64,000 bases of DNA from Miscanthus floridulus (lineage: Eukaryota; Streptophyta; Magnoliopsida; Poales; Poaceae). The DNA lies in contig NC_089589.1 of assembly GCF_019320115.1 (NCBI RefSeq), forward strand, positions 20,494,749 through 20,558,748, read 5' to 3'. The notes beneath the pieces were generated by a model. That model was given only the letters and a program-made list of their open reading frames with translations. It was not told the DNA's origin and ran no database searches. The position numbers and the translations under genes were made by a program. Shown piece by piece: positions 1-10,674 of the stretch (positions are counted from its first letter, which is position 1; every line of letters starts with the position of its first letter).

Positions 1-487
1 AAGATTGGACTTATTATTGGGCATCGTAGATGTGTCCTCATCATATCCCTATTGATATCTACAGGATCGGCGGGACCGGCATGAAGGAGAAGAAGGATCC
101 GACAACCCTAGAAGCCTTCTTCTCTCTCTCGTTCTTCTCCTTTTCCTCCTCTGTAACCCGCGCTTTCCCTTCGCCTATAAAAGGGGAAGCAGGGCGCCCC
201 ATGAAAGGGGGGATCAGGACACAAGAGTACAACACGAGCACACGACTAAGCGGCAAGCGAGCTTTCAGCACCCGTTCACTACTTCCACCAGAGACTTGGG
301 ATTCTCTCCCTCTCTCGCCTGTTTGTAACCCCTACTACAAACCAAGTGCCGGTAACATGAGCAGCAGTGAACTGGATGTAGGGACATTCCGCCCAAACTA
401 GTATAAACCCTTGTGTCCTCCAAGCACACCATCCGAGCGAGACGCGCAAATACAAATTTATTCGTCGGTGGTCCGAAAACACCAACA
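1..487 (+). mobile_element. LTR of an LTR retrotransposon (solo or 3' LTR), left part outside window
   Basis: The sequence has a core promoter (TATAAAAG at 176-183), a transcript-leader-like tract, and an end reading AAACACCAACA at 477-487, as expected for a plus-strand LTR terminus. It is followed directly by minus-strand gypsy pol sequence and not by a primer-binding site, so it is either a solo LTR or the 3' LTR of an element lying to the left. It interrupts the reverse-transcriptase region of the minus-strand gypsy element at 488-4916. The 5' end and the target-site duplication cannot be seen. ORFs inside it are not credible genes. Confidence 0.7.
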
Positions 488-1357
488 CTTTGCACTTCTT
501 CTTTCGCTGCTTCAGCTCTTTCTGAACTTTTGCAACCTTGGGATAGATCCTTTCGTCACATACTGGTTATGCTGAGCCAGATTCCTACTGACGCCTTGCA
601 GGTCTTTGGCTGACCAGGTGAAAACATTGTCATTTTCATGCAGAAATGAAATAAGGTTCTGCTTCTCTTGGTTCGATAAATTTGTGCCGATATGAACACA
701 CTTGTCTGGTACTGCCTCGGTTAAAGGCATTTTCTGAGTATTTTCTCTAGTTTCTGCCCTCGGACTAGTGATTTTTCTGCTGTCCCATTCGTTTTCTTCT
801 AGCTTTTTGGTCACTTCATTGATGAGGCTATATCCAGGTATGTGTTTTCCCTCTATGCGCCTTGAGGCGAGTTGATCCCCGTGTACAGTGATTATGCCAA
901 AAGGTGAAGGCATTTTCATGCACAGATAACTTTGCTTAATCACCACTTCGAATTTGTTGGTGAAACCTCTGCTGAAAATAGCAGTGTATGGGTAGTCCAT
1001 GTTGACTATGTCAAACATTATTGTTTCCATCCTTACTCTTTCACCTTCTTCGAATGATACTCAAATGGCCTTTTTGCCAATAGCATCTATCTTTTTACCG
1101 CCGAAACCGAACAGGGAGTTTCCTGCCAGTTCAAGGGTGCGCCTATCCAATCCCATAGACTCAAAGGCCTTGATGAAAAGAATATACGCCGAGCTTCCCA
1201 TGTCGATCAGAATGTTGTGCAACGTATAGCCAGCCACATTCGCTGTTGCGACGAAAGCGTCGGAATGCAGGAAGTCTCTCACATGGAAATCGCTTTCGTC
1301 AAAGGTGATTAAGACCAAGGACCAAGCTAGTCTGTTCAAGGGTAGCCTTGGGGACAC
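488..1357 (-). pseudogene. pol: pol N-terminal part: aspartic protease and start of reverse transcriptase, degenerate
   Basis: The frame at 1357-1061 has the retropepsin motif LIDMGSSA (usually D-T/S/N-G-S/A) in the context HNILIDMGSSAYILF, followed by FGGKK. After a stop, 1030-512 contains the gypsy linker where FTWSAKDLQGVSRNLAQH matches the conserved block just upstream of reverse transcriptase. A +1 shift near 520 and the LTR ending at 487 terminate the frame, so the RT palm (YxDD), RNase H and integrase are not in this window. It belongs to the element whose gag lies upstream. Confidence 0.75.
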
Positions 1358-1646
1358 CGTATGGACTCTCCTTTCATAATCCCTTCTTGCTCTCTTGCTT
1401 TCAAGTTCCTGGTTGGACCCGCCTGTTATGGCACAAATGTGACCATGTGATGGAAGAATGCTATTGACGGTGTGTTGATCTGATGCATTCTCCTGTTTGG
1501 CCTAGTTCTGCAGGTTGGACTATTGTTGATCTAGTTGGATTGGTGAAGATACCGCAACTGACTGAGTTGGGTACTAAGCGAACTGCTGATAAGGTCTGAG
1601 TTGGGTACTAAGCGAACTGCTGATAAGGTGGGAATGTTGGGTACTG

Positions 1647-3246
1647 CTAGGCGAAAGGTGCTTGGGAACAACCTTGAAAAAAGCTCTGCTGATGCATTAC
1701 ATTTTGGCTGACCGGAAGGGGCAGCTGACTATAGAACTGAGTGTGGTTGCTCTCGGCGCGAGGTGCATTGTGAAAGACGTGCTTGCGTGCTTCACTGCTT
1801 CTGGACGCCTCATCCTTCTCCTTTAGCTCTCTAGCCATCTGACTGTACTTGCAATCTCTGGTGAAGTGATCAGCGTTTTCACCGCTTATAGCATAGTATG
1901 GGGCCTTGGCCCTCTTCCTTGACCTCTACCGTCTCGTCCCCGGTGTGGTGTACGGCCGCCTCTACCGCCGTGCACCAGAAAGTCGAAAGAGCGATACAAT
2001 TGTTGTTGTTGCGGGTTAGGCTGAGGTTGCTCTGGTGTCGATTGCCCTGAATCTTCCTCTAGGTTGTTGACCGATCAGAACGGTCTCACGTTGCGCTGAT
2101 TTGGTGCCTGTGGAGCTCGTGGGATCTTAGCTGCTTGTCTGAGTTGGTTACGTGCCGCCTTTCGGCGTTTGAAATCACCATCCAACCTGGCGTACTGCCT
2201 CATCACCTCGAAAAGTTCCTTCACAGTGGCCGGTGGTTCCCTTGCGAAATGCGCTGCGCATTGGCCTATTGCCAATGCTTCAATTGCTGCTGCTATTACG
2301 GTAGCTTTTGGCACATTCGGCACTTGGGCCTTTAGCTGGATGAATCTTTCCAAGTATTCAGATAGCGATTCATTGTCTTGTAGGCTGCAATTCAAAAGGT
2401 CCCTTGTGGTTTTTGTGCCCAATTGGTATCCCTAGAAGGTTGCTAGAAGCTCTGCTTTTACCTGCTGCCAGGAATTGATTGAGGGAGGCCTCAGGGATGT
2501 ATACCAATCATGGGTGACATCTTCGACTGCTAAGGTGAGCGATTTCGCTAGAGTTGCCGCATCTCCTTCAGCTGAGAACACTGCTGTCTCGTAAGCTGCT
2601 ATGAACTTTTTGCGGTTATTCTTTCTGTCCAAAGTCGAAATGCGCGCCTTGTAGCCTGCTGGCTAGGGGTGCTGTTGCAGTTCTTTTGACATCGGTGAAG
2701 ATGGATCGTAGGTTTCGTCGTTTTCGACCAGCGCTCCGATCTCTGGGAGCACCACATTTTCGGCAGCATGCCCCGGGCATTGGCTCCTGCTCTTTGTAGC
2801 TATTGGATTTCTCTGAGCAATCTCTCCCTTTGGGATTCAGCCTACCTGATGGCCCTCTGAGTCTGATCAGCTTGGTTTCACACTGCGGCCTGATGCATTA
2901 GCTAATCCCTCTCTTGTTTCAATCAGGTGATATCTTGCTGGAATTGCTCTAGCCTTCTCAGTTCTCTTGCTTGATCTATGATTTCCCCATCTTCTTCGTC
3001 TTTGTCATCTTGATTCTCATCTGCTTCTTCAACCTCTCCTTCTGGCGTTTCTGTCCTTCTGCTTGGTAATACCACTTCTTCGCCGCTTGGCACTGGTGCT
3101 CTTGGTTCAATAACGACTGGTTGAGCTGTAACAGCGGTTGTTGCTTCTTCTACCGTGCTAGTTGCCATTTCGGCGGCTGTGACACCGGCGGTTTTAGATG
3201 CTTCAGCTTTGTCAATTACCATCTTGGGTCCCTTCATTCCAGCCAT
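1647..3246 (-). pseudogene. gag: gag polyprotein, degenerate
   Basis: A start codon at 3246 gives an N-terminal region rich in A, T, E and V with an acidic stretch near 3000. Two adjacent reading frames, 2632-2432 and 2422-2075, separated by one TAG, match the Retrotrans_gag core: DWYTSLRPPSINSWQQVK followed by the SLSEYLERF region. Further on, near 1890-1840, ADHFTRDC keeps the H and last C of a CCHC zinc knuckle. Gag builds the cytoplasmic particle in which reverse transcription occurs. A 34-bp direct duplication lies at 1562-1629. In-frame stops between the pieces show that it is dead. Confidence 0.75.
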
Positions 3247-3264
3247 GGCAAGCTCGAGCAACAA

Positions 3265-3280
3265 CCACGGTGGGCGCCAA
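3265..3280 (-). other. Primer-binding site of minus-strand gypsy element
   Basis: The minus strand reads TTGGCGCCCACCGTGG directly after the LTR end at 3281. This is the usual position and composition of a plant gypsy tRNA primer-binding site, and it separates the LTR from the gag leader. Confidence 0.65.
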
Positions 3281-3731
3281 TGTTGTTCTAGGCCTTAACC
3301 TTACAACACCGGGCTGCTACTCAAACTGCCAAAAACACAAGGAAGTAGATTGAGGAGAATAGACTGACAAAAAGTATGTGCGTGTTAATTCATGGAACTA
3401 GGGTTCCATCCCCCTTTGCATTGCTCACATGGAGCTCTATTTATACTCATCCGTATCTTTTACAAAGACTAAAATGCCCTCCTAACTACTCAGATCCCAA
3501 GGCATATTCCCCGCTCCTATAGGTGCCCTTGGTCCATCCTGCCTGCGGCCTCCCTCCGGAAACGCCTTCCTCAGATGGGCCCCCTCTGCCTGGGCCCCCG
3601 CTGGGCCGTCGAGGCAAGACTACCGTCCGGTAGCGGCGAAAAGACCTACAAGCAGTCACATGCTACATAATGGTTAGCTATTGTCCCGCCGAAAAGATTC
3701 TCCCGAGCGCCATTCTACCAATAGGCAGGAA

Positions 3732-4098
3732 GTGACATTTCCTTCCACCAGGGGTTTCGCCGAATGGAGGTACCGACATGCAAAACATAGGCTGAAGGCC
3801 TCTAGGCGCCTCTGCACAAGATGGGCGGAAACTGGTGTTTCCTTCCGCCAAGTGTTTCGCCGAATGGTTGTACCGGCGTGCAAAACACAGGCCGAAGGCC
3901 TCTGGGCACCTCTACGCAAGACAGACAGAAGCTGGTGTTTCCTTCCGCCAAGTATTTCACTCAATGGGGGTACCGGCATGCGAAACATAGGCCGAAGGCT
4001 TCTGGGCGCCTCTGCGCAAGATGGACAAAAACTGGCGTTTCCTTCTGTCAAGGGTTTCGCCGAATGGGGGTACCGGCGTGCGAAACACAGGTCGAAAG
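3732..4098. repeat. Tandem repeat, 100-bp unit, about 3.7 copies
   Basis: The phrase TTTCCTTC recurs at exact 100-bp spacing (units aligned at 3736, 3836, 3936 and 4036), followed each time by TTTCGCCGAATG-like and GGCCGAAGG-like blocks. The array lies in the U3-like half of the gypsy LTR, where enhancer-type repeats are common. The last copy is truncated before the CACTA insertion at 4139. Confidence 0.85.
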
Positions 4099-4138
4099 CG
4101 ACTTTACGCAGCTGGGGGCCAAGCTGTATGGCACCCCC

Positions 4139-4908
4139 CACTACCGGAAACAATAGTTTTGCCATGTGCCATAGGCACTCGGCAAAGGCCCAAAAACACT
4201 CGGCAAAGGATTTACTGAGTGTAACACTCGGCAAAGAGCACACGGCATCTACAGTACCGACAAACAACAGCTTTGCTCAGTGTTTTCTGTCGGGCACTTG
4301 GCAAAGACTTTGCTGAGAGCTGAAAACGACACTCGGCGAAAAAAAGTACGTGACAGAGTGGAAACGGTCACGACACGTTTGTCAAGTGTCAAATATTAGG
4401 CACTCGGCAAAGCTTGCCTTTTTGCCGTGTGTCAAAGGTAGGGCACTCGGCAAAGCTTGCCTTTTTGTCGTGTGTCAAAGTTTGGGCCCTCGGCAAATCT
4501 GGCCAATTTGCCGTGTGTCAAATAGGGGCACTCGGCAAAGTTACTCCTTTTGCAGTGTGTCACAGTTTGGGCACTCGGCAAAGACCGTTCCAAAATCGAC
4601 AGAATTTGGCTTCTTTGCCGAGTGTCAGAGGGTAGACACTCGGCAAACATGCCATTTTAGTCCCAGAATGCACAGAATGTTGCCACGTGATAGTGTTTTG
4701 CCGAGTGTTAATTTATTGCCGAGTGTCGTATTGTGGTTTGCCGAGTGTCTTTTATTCTACACTCGACAAATTGTGTTTTTTACCGAATGGAATATGTATG
4801 CCGAGTGTCTTCTTGACTACACTCGGCAAATTGGATCTTTGCCGAGTGCCCGATGAATTGCACTCGGCAAATAAAAAACACTCGGCATATTTACTGTTTC
4901 CGGTAGTG
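4139..4908. mobile_element. Small non-autonomous CACTA transposon, 770 bp
   Basis: The ends are inverted: CACTACCGGAAACA at 4139-4152 and its complement at 4895-4908. A 3-bp target duplication CCC flanks it (4136-4138 and 4909-4911), as the superfamily requires. The interior is almost entirely subterminal motif (GCACTCGGCAAAG and its complement TTTGCCGAGTGTC) in both orientations. No transposase is present, so movement would need an enzyme from elsewhere. It sits inside the gypsy LTR. Short ORFs here are artefacts of the repeated motif. Confidence 0.92.
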
Positions 4909-4916
4909 CCCCAACA

Positions 4917-5469
4917 CTGCTAGCTTGCTCCTCGTCTTACTGAGGCAGGTCCATATGGAGATCTTGATGGGCTAGTTACTAATACAATTCATGTGATTAG
5001 GTTTTCCCATATATAAACGCTGAAAGGCCATAGACAAGCCACTCTTTTTCTATATGTTAGCCGTGTCGACCACAAGGAATAATGCGCCAACTTACACATC
5101 ATTATCGGTGGTGGGTCACCCTAGAGGTGGCACACCTGCTTGGCTGACAACTCCCTCCCTCGTAATTAATCTCTCTTTTTTTTTGAGAATTTCCTCATAA
5201 TTTTCTATCTTTGTTCGACCTAGCTAATGCCCTTATGTCTCTTGGCCACGATAACAAATGAAGGAAACAAACACATCAGTCACAGCGGTCAGCAGCAGCA
5301 TCCAGCAGCAAGCGGAGCGCCCGAGCCTGAGTAGGAGAGGCGCTGCATGTCGATTTCGCTCGCAAATCGCAACCAGTGAGTCTGGCTCTGCTGTTTTCTC
5401 ACCCTTTATCTGTTCAAGTCCCAAGCCAGCAGGTTTTCTCACCCTATAAGGAGAAAGATCCGTTGTACC
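4917..5469. other. Upstream region and 5' leader of the NLR gene
   Basis: This is a stretch without a gene between the gypsy LTR end and the NLR start codon. It is AT-rich up to about 5230, with a T-run at 5175-5183. From about 5240 it becomes more GC-rich and resembles a 5' UTR leading to ATG at 5470. No convincing TATA box was identified. If the LTR start at 4916 is right, 4917-4921 (CTGCT) would be one copy of that element's 5-bp target duplication. Confidence 0.4.
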
Positions 5470-6012
5470 ATGGAGATCGTGGTGGGGGCGCTGTCGAGCC
5501 TCCTCCCTAAGCTTGCTAACCTGCTCATCGGCGTGTACAACCTGCAGAAGGAAGTCAAGGGTGGCATCATCTTCCTCCAAGCAGAGCTTGAGAGCATGAA
5601 GGTCGCCCTTGAGAAGATCTTAGATCGATGCCAGCCGACAAGCTTGACAAGCAGGACAAGCTCTGGGCCAGGGATGTGAGGGAGCTGTCTTATGACATAG
5701 AGGACAAAATCGACACGTTCATGGTGCGTTGCAAGGCCGGGAGCAAGGTGGCTGAAGACGAACAACATGGCTTCAAAAAGGCCATTGATAGAAGCCTCAA
5801 GTGGTTGGCATGGCCGAACATCTGCCGTAAGATTGCTATTGATATCCGAGACATCAAGAGCCGTGTTCTTGAGGTGCATGAGCGGCGCCACAGGTACGAA
5901 GTCAACAGTAACCTCAGTGTTGATAAGCCTATCAAAGTTGACCCTCGTGTATTGGTGCGGTATGAGGAGGCGACGAAGCTAGTTGGAATTGATGAGGCAA
6001 GGGACGAGGTAA
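5470..6012 (+). pseudogene. NLR disease-resistance gene, 5' part (Rx-type coiled coil), interrupted
   Basis: The product start MEIVVGALSSLLPKL and the later block DVRELSYDIEDKIDTFMVR are classic Rx_N coiled-coil sequence, the last being the EDVID-type motif. NLR proteins are intracellular receptors for pathogen effectors. The first ~48 codons (5470 to about 5612) and the rest (5628-6012) are in different frames, a shift of -1 or +2 around 5612-5628. The second frame runs through KLVGIDEARDEV to 6012, where a 17.2-kb CACTA begins inside the next codon. The remainder of the gene resumes at 23226 in phase. The gene is therefore broken by at least one shift and one insertion. Confidence 0.9.
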
Positions 6013-6667
6013 CACTACCCCAGATCTGGACATCACTGCCGGTTCAAAAACCCCCTTCACTGCCAGATTTTGAACCGACAGTGGCATACCGGCAGAGATG
6101 TGGGGTTAACATCACTATCGGTTCTTAAAAACCGACACTGATCTATAGACAATAGTGTCGGTTCGTGGCTCCACCCGACAGTGTCTAGATGAATAACACT
6201 GCCGGTTCGTGGCTCCACCCGACAGTGACGGTTGCTTCAAGAGTGTCGGTTCTTGCCCAAACCGGTAGTGTAGATCAAGCCAACACTGTCGGTTTATGGC
6301 TCAAGCGGGCAGTGTTGAGCAAGATAACACTGTCGGTTGTTGGCCCAAGCCGGCAGTGTTGAGCAAACCAACACTGTCGGTTGATGGCTGAAGTAGGTAG
6401 TGTTGATCAAGACAACACTGTCGGTTCATGGCTCAAACCGGCAGTGTGGAGCAAGAGAACACTGTCGGTTCATGGCTCAAGCCGGCAGTGTTGAGCAGTC
6501 CAACACTGTTGGTTCATGGCTCAAACCGGTAGTGTCGAGCAAGAGAACACTGTCGGTTCATGGCTCAAGCTGGCAGTGTTGAGCAGTCCAACACTGTTGG
6601 TTCATGGCTCTAACCGGCAGTGATGGTTACGACAACACTGCCGGTTTGTTGCTAACCGGCGGTGATG
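6013..6667. repeat. Left terminal and subterminal motif array of CACTA-1
   Basis: The tract carries about two dozen copies of CACTGCCGGTT or CACTGTCGGTT and the complement, mostly paired as inverted half-sites around GGCTCAA-type spacers. By analogy with En/Spm these are probable binding sites for the element's DNA-binding protein. An ORF at 6400-6582 encodes only a repeated peptide from this motif and is not a gene. Confidence 0.88.
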
Positions 6668-6859
6668 GCCCATTCGCATTTTATTGTTTTATAATTTATT
6701 TTAATTTATATTTTTTTCATGGGATCGGGTTTCGCTTTATATACGCTATGTAGACGACAGGTCCATAAATATTAAACATTACAAATGTTACAGTTACAGT
6801 TCAAATGTTATATCTAGATCTCGATCCCTCAAAACAAGAAAGAAATGTTCTCGGACTTC

Positions 6860-9800
6860 TTACAATAATCTGGTGAGCCGCTCTGGGCCATACTGGTCCT
6901 TGTACTTCACGGATTGTGCAATGGAAAATAGTCCATCTTTTTCCAATACCTCGGCTAAGATGAATTTTGACAGCTCCGATTGTAGTGCGATGATCTCCAT
7001 CTCTAGCAGCCTTTCGTGCTTAAATTTCTTGCGCTGTCGTTCAAAAAAGATGATATCCAAAGAGGAACAGTAAATCATTTTGTTAAATTATTAACAGACA
7101 TAAATGAAATGGGGATTATACACACCAACTTATCGGCTTCTTCCGATTTCCCGCCGATGTAGCGAAGCATTGCCCACATTACATAAAATCCGCATTCATT
7201 GTTTCCCGCCGGCTATGATAGGTACTTTCCCTCTATTTCGACAACCTTGAATGGGACCGGCTTCCCACCGATATGGCTTCTTCGGACACTAAGCAACATT
7301 AAAAGGAGAAACATTAGAAAGCGGGTATGTGTGATTAGAAAATAATATGTTATTAGGATCGCTTACTAATTCAGCACTGACACTAGTGCATCCAGATGAT
7401 GAAATGGTTTTTTCTTCGAGTCCCACACCTCGAGTAGATTTTTGGCAAGATTAACACAAATGAAGATGAAATGGTTGCTGCAATCACTGAATCCTAATTA
7501 TCGAATAATCTTAATGAAAATAGAAGCATAAAATTAAAAGCCGAGAACACATACTCGCAGTTGTAGGCTAGAAGTATGTGGGTTTTCTTCTTCATCGTGA
7601 ATTCGTCGAAAACAGCAATCAATCTCTGTTTCAGGTCTTCCACATCACATCCATAGAGGCCTAGACATGTCCTCTCATTGACTTGCATGGGGTCCAAGAA
7701 GCCTATGTAATCCCATTTGCTTTTTAGAATGCAAAATTTTGCTATACACCTACATAAAATCATGGGAAGTGCTCAAAAGTTAACAATTTGTGTCTCGAGA
7801 GAGTAGTTAATTGTAATATCATGCGTGTAGGGTACTTACATAGTCCACAGCGTCAATAGTTGAACATCGAGATAGCGTTTCTGGTATAGCTGGAACAAGC
7901 ACTCCCACTCGACATCGAACTTCTCTTCTTCAGGATAATTGAAAACATGTGGCGAACGGATAATAACCTCAAAACCAAAGTTGTCCGTCTCTGTTGCTTG
8001 AGCCATGTAATATTCATGTAAATGGCGCATATATGTTGTCAGATTTTTATACTCATGATCGTGAACCAAAAAATTGCCCCTTACATACTTCATTGCTGGT
8101 GTTGCCATCCCTTGTACATCATAATAGATGGTCGCGGCCTCTTCCATGGTTAATCCTGGGTTGTCTTCGGCGTACTTCTATATGTTCCTTAAATCTTTAT
8201 TGTGTATTTCTTCGTCTCTTGTTGTAGCATATTTATTCTGAGTTTGCCTTTCGAATTCGGACTTCAACATAAACGAAGGCAGTGAGGCACAGAGATTGAA
8301 GAAACTAATACAATCTTCCTTCTTGACGTGTGCTGTAAATTTTTCTTCCTTCAAGGAGGTAACGCTGCCACTGAACGGTCTTTTTCTTTCCTGTTGGTCC
8401 ACTTTGGGAGCATTAGCGACCGAATCCAAGGACCTTTTTTGCGACTGTGAGGATGTCCTTGATCTTGTTTTGGGCTGAGGTGGAGGAGGAGGAGGATGAC
8501 GACAAGAATTCTGTTTTCCCAGCACTGATGAAGATGGAGTCAGAGGAGGAGGAGGAGGAGGAGGAGGAGGAGTCTCTTTTCTCGGGGCTGATGAAGATGG
8601 AGTCGGACGACGAGGAATAGAAGGAGACCTCTGTCTTCTCAGGGGTGATGGCTCCAGATGAGGAGAGGAGTGATCTCTGTTGGGAGATGGTGAGTTATCA
8701 TCGCAGGTGGGCGAAGACTCGCAGTCGTCCTCATCATCAGAGGACAATTGGTGGTCAAGCTTAATGAAGCGCTTGCGCCAGGCCACTTAAGAGCCCTTGT
8801 TATGACCAAGTTTCGGCGTGTCTTCCGCTATGGGGTACTCAATGGGTATCTTGTTATACTTCTTATCAAGTATTCTGTCAATGGTGACGTGAGTGTACCC
8901 TAGTGGAATTGGGCGGCCATTAATTGTCCCATCTCCCACAGGCCAGGCCTGGCCGAGCGCCACCTTGTCCTTTGTCCATTCCTGACGGATGTATAACCTG
9001 ACGTTGACGTGTTCAGTGATGTCGTCCACCGGATGAGGCACATTCGCCTCTTCTTCACCAAGCGGCGTCGATCCGCAGCTGCTGCGACCCCTAAACTATG
9101 GGCTAAAGGTAGTAGGAGTAGGGTTTTATGGTACTGCTGACCCCTTGGACAGTAAAATTTGCTCGACTCGCGCTTCAACGGTCGCCTCAATCCGTGCTTC
9201 CATTCTGTCTTCCATCTCTTTTAGTCTCCTCAAATACTCTGCCTCATGTTCCTCTCTACCCCTCGAGCGGCTCCGGTAAGTGTTAGATTCTTGGGGGAAT
9301 GCTAGTTTCCAAGGAATAACACCGGTTCCTCTAGTGCGACTAGGGTGCTCCTTGGTTCTGAGTGCTTGGGTGAGCACGTCTTTCTCCCTATTAGAAGTGC
9401 GAGTCCCTTGCCTCACCTCCTCAGTTACCTGGGAGATCCTCTGGATGAGTTCACTCATGGGTACATTTGAGGAGCTAAAGCTCCCGTCCTCGGCGTGCCG
9501 TACATTCCTCCCCATACAGTATATAACCGATCTGGGCTCCCAATCGGCGGTCTCAACCTGAACGCCTTCCTCAGCAAGGCGATCCATCTTTTGAAGTTCT
9601 GCTTCAAATTCTGGCATCTTTTTGGTGTAGCCATGAGAGCCGAGATGATGAGGATTCGTCGCTTTCTGCGAATTCTCCTTATTCTTCCTACTCAGTTCTA
9701 AGTAATCCTCGGATAACCTGTATTCCTTGAAAGCCTGCCAGAAGTCCTTTTGCTTGCTAAACTGTCCACCATCGAAATCGGGCTCTTTATTTTGGAGGAC

Positions 9801-10471
9801 AAAATTCTTGTACAATGTCCCCTTGAAATTCTTGAAGCAAGTTCCCTTGATTTCTTTTGCTTTTTTCTTGACTAACTCCCTATCATACTTGGCTAGGAAA
9901 GTGAAATACTCTGGGATCTTGACATCCCATATGTAATCCTTCTCGCTTTCGAGAACCCTCCACCGATCATCATATTTCCCAATCCACTTCCTGTACTTAA
10001 TCGGGATGAAGTCCCTAACAAGTAACCCGAGGATGGTCTTGTATTTGGTCAAAGCTATAGGCGGTGAGAGTGAATCCCCAAATTCATCGAACCCAGTAAT
10101 GTGCTAGTGTGCATTCCTACCAACAGGAACATTTGACATGCCTCGCTTGGATCTGGCCTTCCTGCTACCCGAACCCTCTGGCTCCTCGGCCGGTGGAGGC
10201 TCCTGCTAGAGACACCAAGTAAGCTATGACCCTCTCAATTGATTAGCATGTGTGGCTACATAGTGACATGATACCAAAGTTACCTGGCCATCTTGGTCAT
10301 TTTGACCCAGATCGAGCAGGCTGGACGGGGTCCATGGCTGCTCGTTCTCACCGACCTGATTGACACCGTCACCATTTGTCGGATCATGCGGCTCTCCCGT
10401 CCCAGCGATATCTACCACTTCTTGTTGCCGATCAGTTCTTCAGCGACGAGGTAACAGGCGACGATGAGTCA
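6860..10471 (-). pseudogene. CACTA-1 second gene: Transposase_24 plus C48 (Ulp1-like) peptidase
   Basis: The gene is read right to left. An exon from ATG 10471 ends at donor GTAACT near 10284, and the next exon starts near 10205. The long frame 10052-9126 (308 residues) is a Transposase_24 (Ptta/En/Spm) protein ending in an E/R-rich coiled coil. It is followed by a domain typical of these grass genes (9041-8787), a proline- and serine-rich low-complexity linker (8786-8178), and a peptidase at 8147-7125. The triad is recognisable: H in CSNHFIF (about 7470), D in EVWDSKKK (about 7410) and C in NECGFYVMW (about 7185). The last exon ends at TAA 6860. In-frame stops interrupt it, including a CAG-to-TAG-like stop just before the Cys motif. 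The role is inferred as a TnpA-like DNA-binding function plus de-ubiquitin/SUMO-type peptidase. Confidence 0.85.
9126..10052 (-). CDS. Transposase_24 domain exon of CACTA-1 second gene
   Basis: This is the largest uninterrupted frame of the second gene, 308 residues. It has the Transposase_24 features of the WRVLESEKDYIWDV and FLAKYDRELVKKKAKEIKG type, then a run ending GTRTSNREKDVLTQALRTKE, where the family has a conserved (N/S)KEHxGRTRG-like block (here KEHPSRTRGTG). The last 60 residues (REEHEAEYLRRLKEMEDRM onward) form a strong coiled coil for oligomerisation. The apparent start MTKYKT is internal to the exon, which begins near 10205 and contains a TAG. In En/Spm the corresponding protein binds subterminal motifs, so the targets here would be the CACTGCCGGTT arrays (inference). 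Confidence 0.85.
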   Translation of the reverse strand: MTKYKTILGLLVRDFIPIKYRKWIGKYDDRWRVLESEKDYIWDVKIPEYFTFLAKYDRELVKKKAKEIKGTCFKNFKGTLYKNFVLQNKEPDFDGGQFSKQKDFWQAFKEYRLSEDYLELSRKNKENSQKATNPHHLGSHGYTKKMPEFEAELQKMDRLAEEGVQVETADWEPRSVIYCMGRNVRHAEDGSFSSSNVPMSELIQRISQVTEEVRQGTRTSNREKDVLTQALRTKEHPSRTRGTGVIPWKLAFPQESNTYRSRSRGREEHEAEYLRRLKEMEDRMEARIEATVEARVEQILLSKGSAVP

Positions 10472-10674
10472 TGGCTGTGACACGATCATGGTTAGTTTTG
10501 GCCGCGGACAACTACTAATAGCATATGTTCATATATATAATATGTTTAATGCAAAGTCTAATAATAAGTCCACATACAACAAAGTCAAATAATAGCATAT
10601 GTTCACCTAGAACAAATTCATTGTTTGATTGACCACATACAACAAAGTCCACCTACTCTTCTATGAAACTAAGC

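Larger units (their letters stand above)
488..4916 (-). mobile_element. Ty3/gypsy LTR retrotransposon, minus strand, truncated by window edge and nested insertion
   Basis: Read on the minus strand the order is 5' LTR (4916-3281), primer-binding site (TTGGCGCCCACCGTGG, 3280-3265), gag (3246 to about 1650), aspartic protease (1357-1061) and the linker into reverse transcriptase (1030-512). This protease-before-RT order with a GGCGCC-type primer-binding site is typical of plant gypsy elements. The LTR reads TGTTGGGG at its start (4916) and AACAACA at its end (3281). A small CACTA element lies in the LTR and another LTR interrupts pol at 487/488. The reading frames contain stops and shifts, so the element is inactive. 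Confidence 0.8.
3281..4916 (-). repeat. 5' LTR of the minus-strand gypsy element, interrupted by a small CACTA
   Basis: Without the CACTA insertion and one 3-bp duplicate the LTR would be about 863 bp. It begins TGTTGGGG on the minus strand and ends at the primer-binding site. A TATA-like GTATAAATAG lies near 3434-3446 (minus). The upstream (U3) part holds the 100-bp tandem repeats at 3732-4098. The start at 4916 is inferred from the TGTTG...CAACA inverted ends; an alternative shorter LTR starting near 3667 cannot be excluded. Confidence 0.6.

Noticed and set aside
4350..4923. Overlapping ORFs on both strands with C/R/S-rich repeated text
   Set aside because: They are translations of the TTTGCCGAGTGTC motif array of the 770-bp CACTA.
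6400..6582. A repeat-peptide ORF (60 codons) in the left CACTA-1 array
   Set aside because: The frame only exists because the subterminal motif and spacer recur in multiples that keep frame; composition and position show a binding-site array, not a gene.
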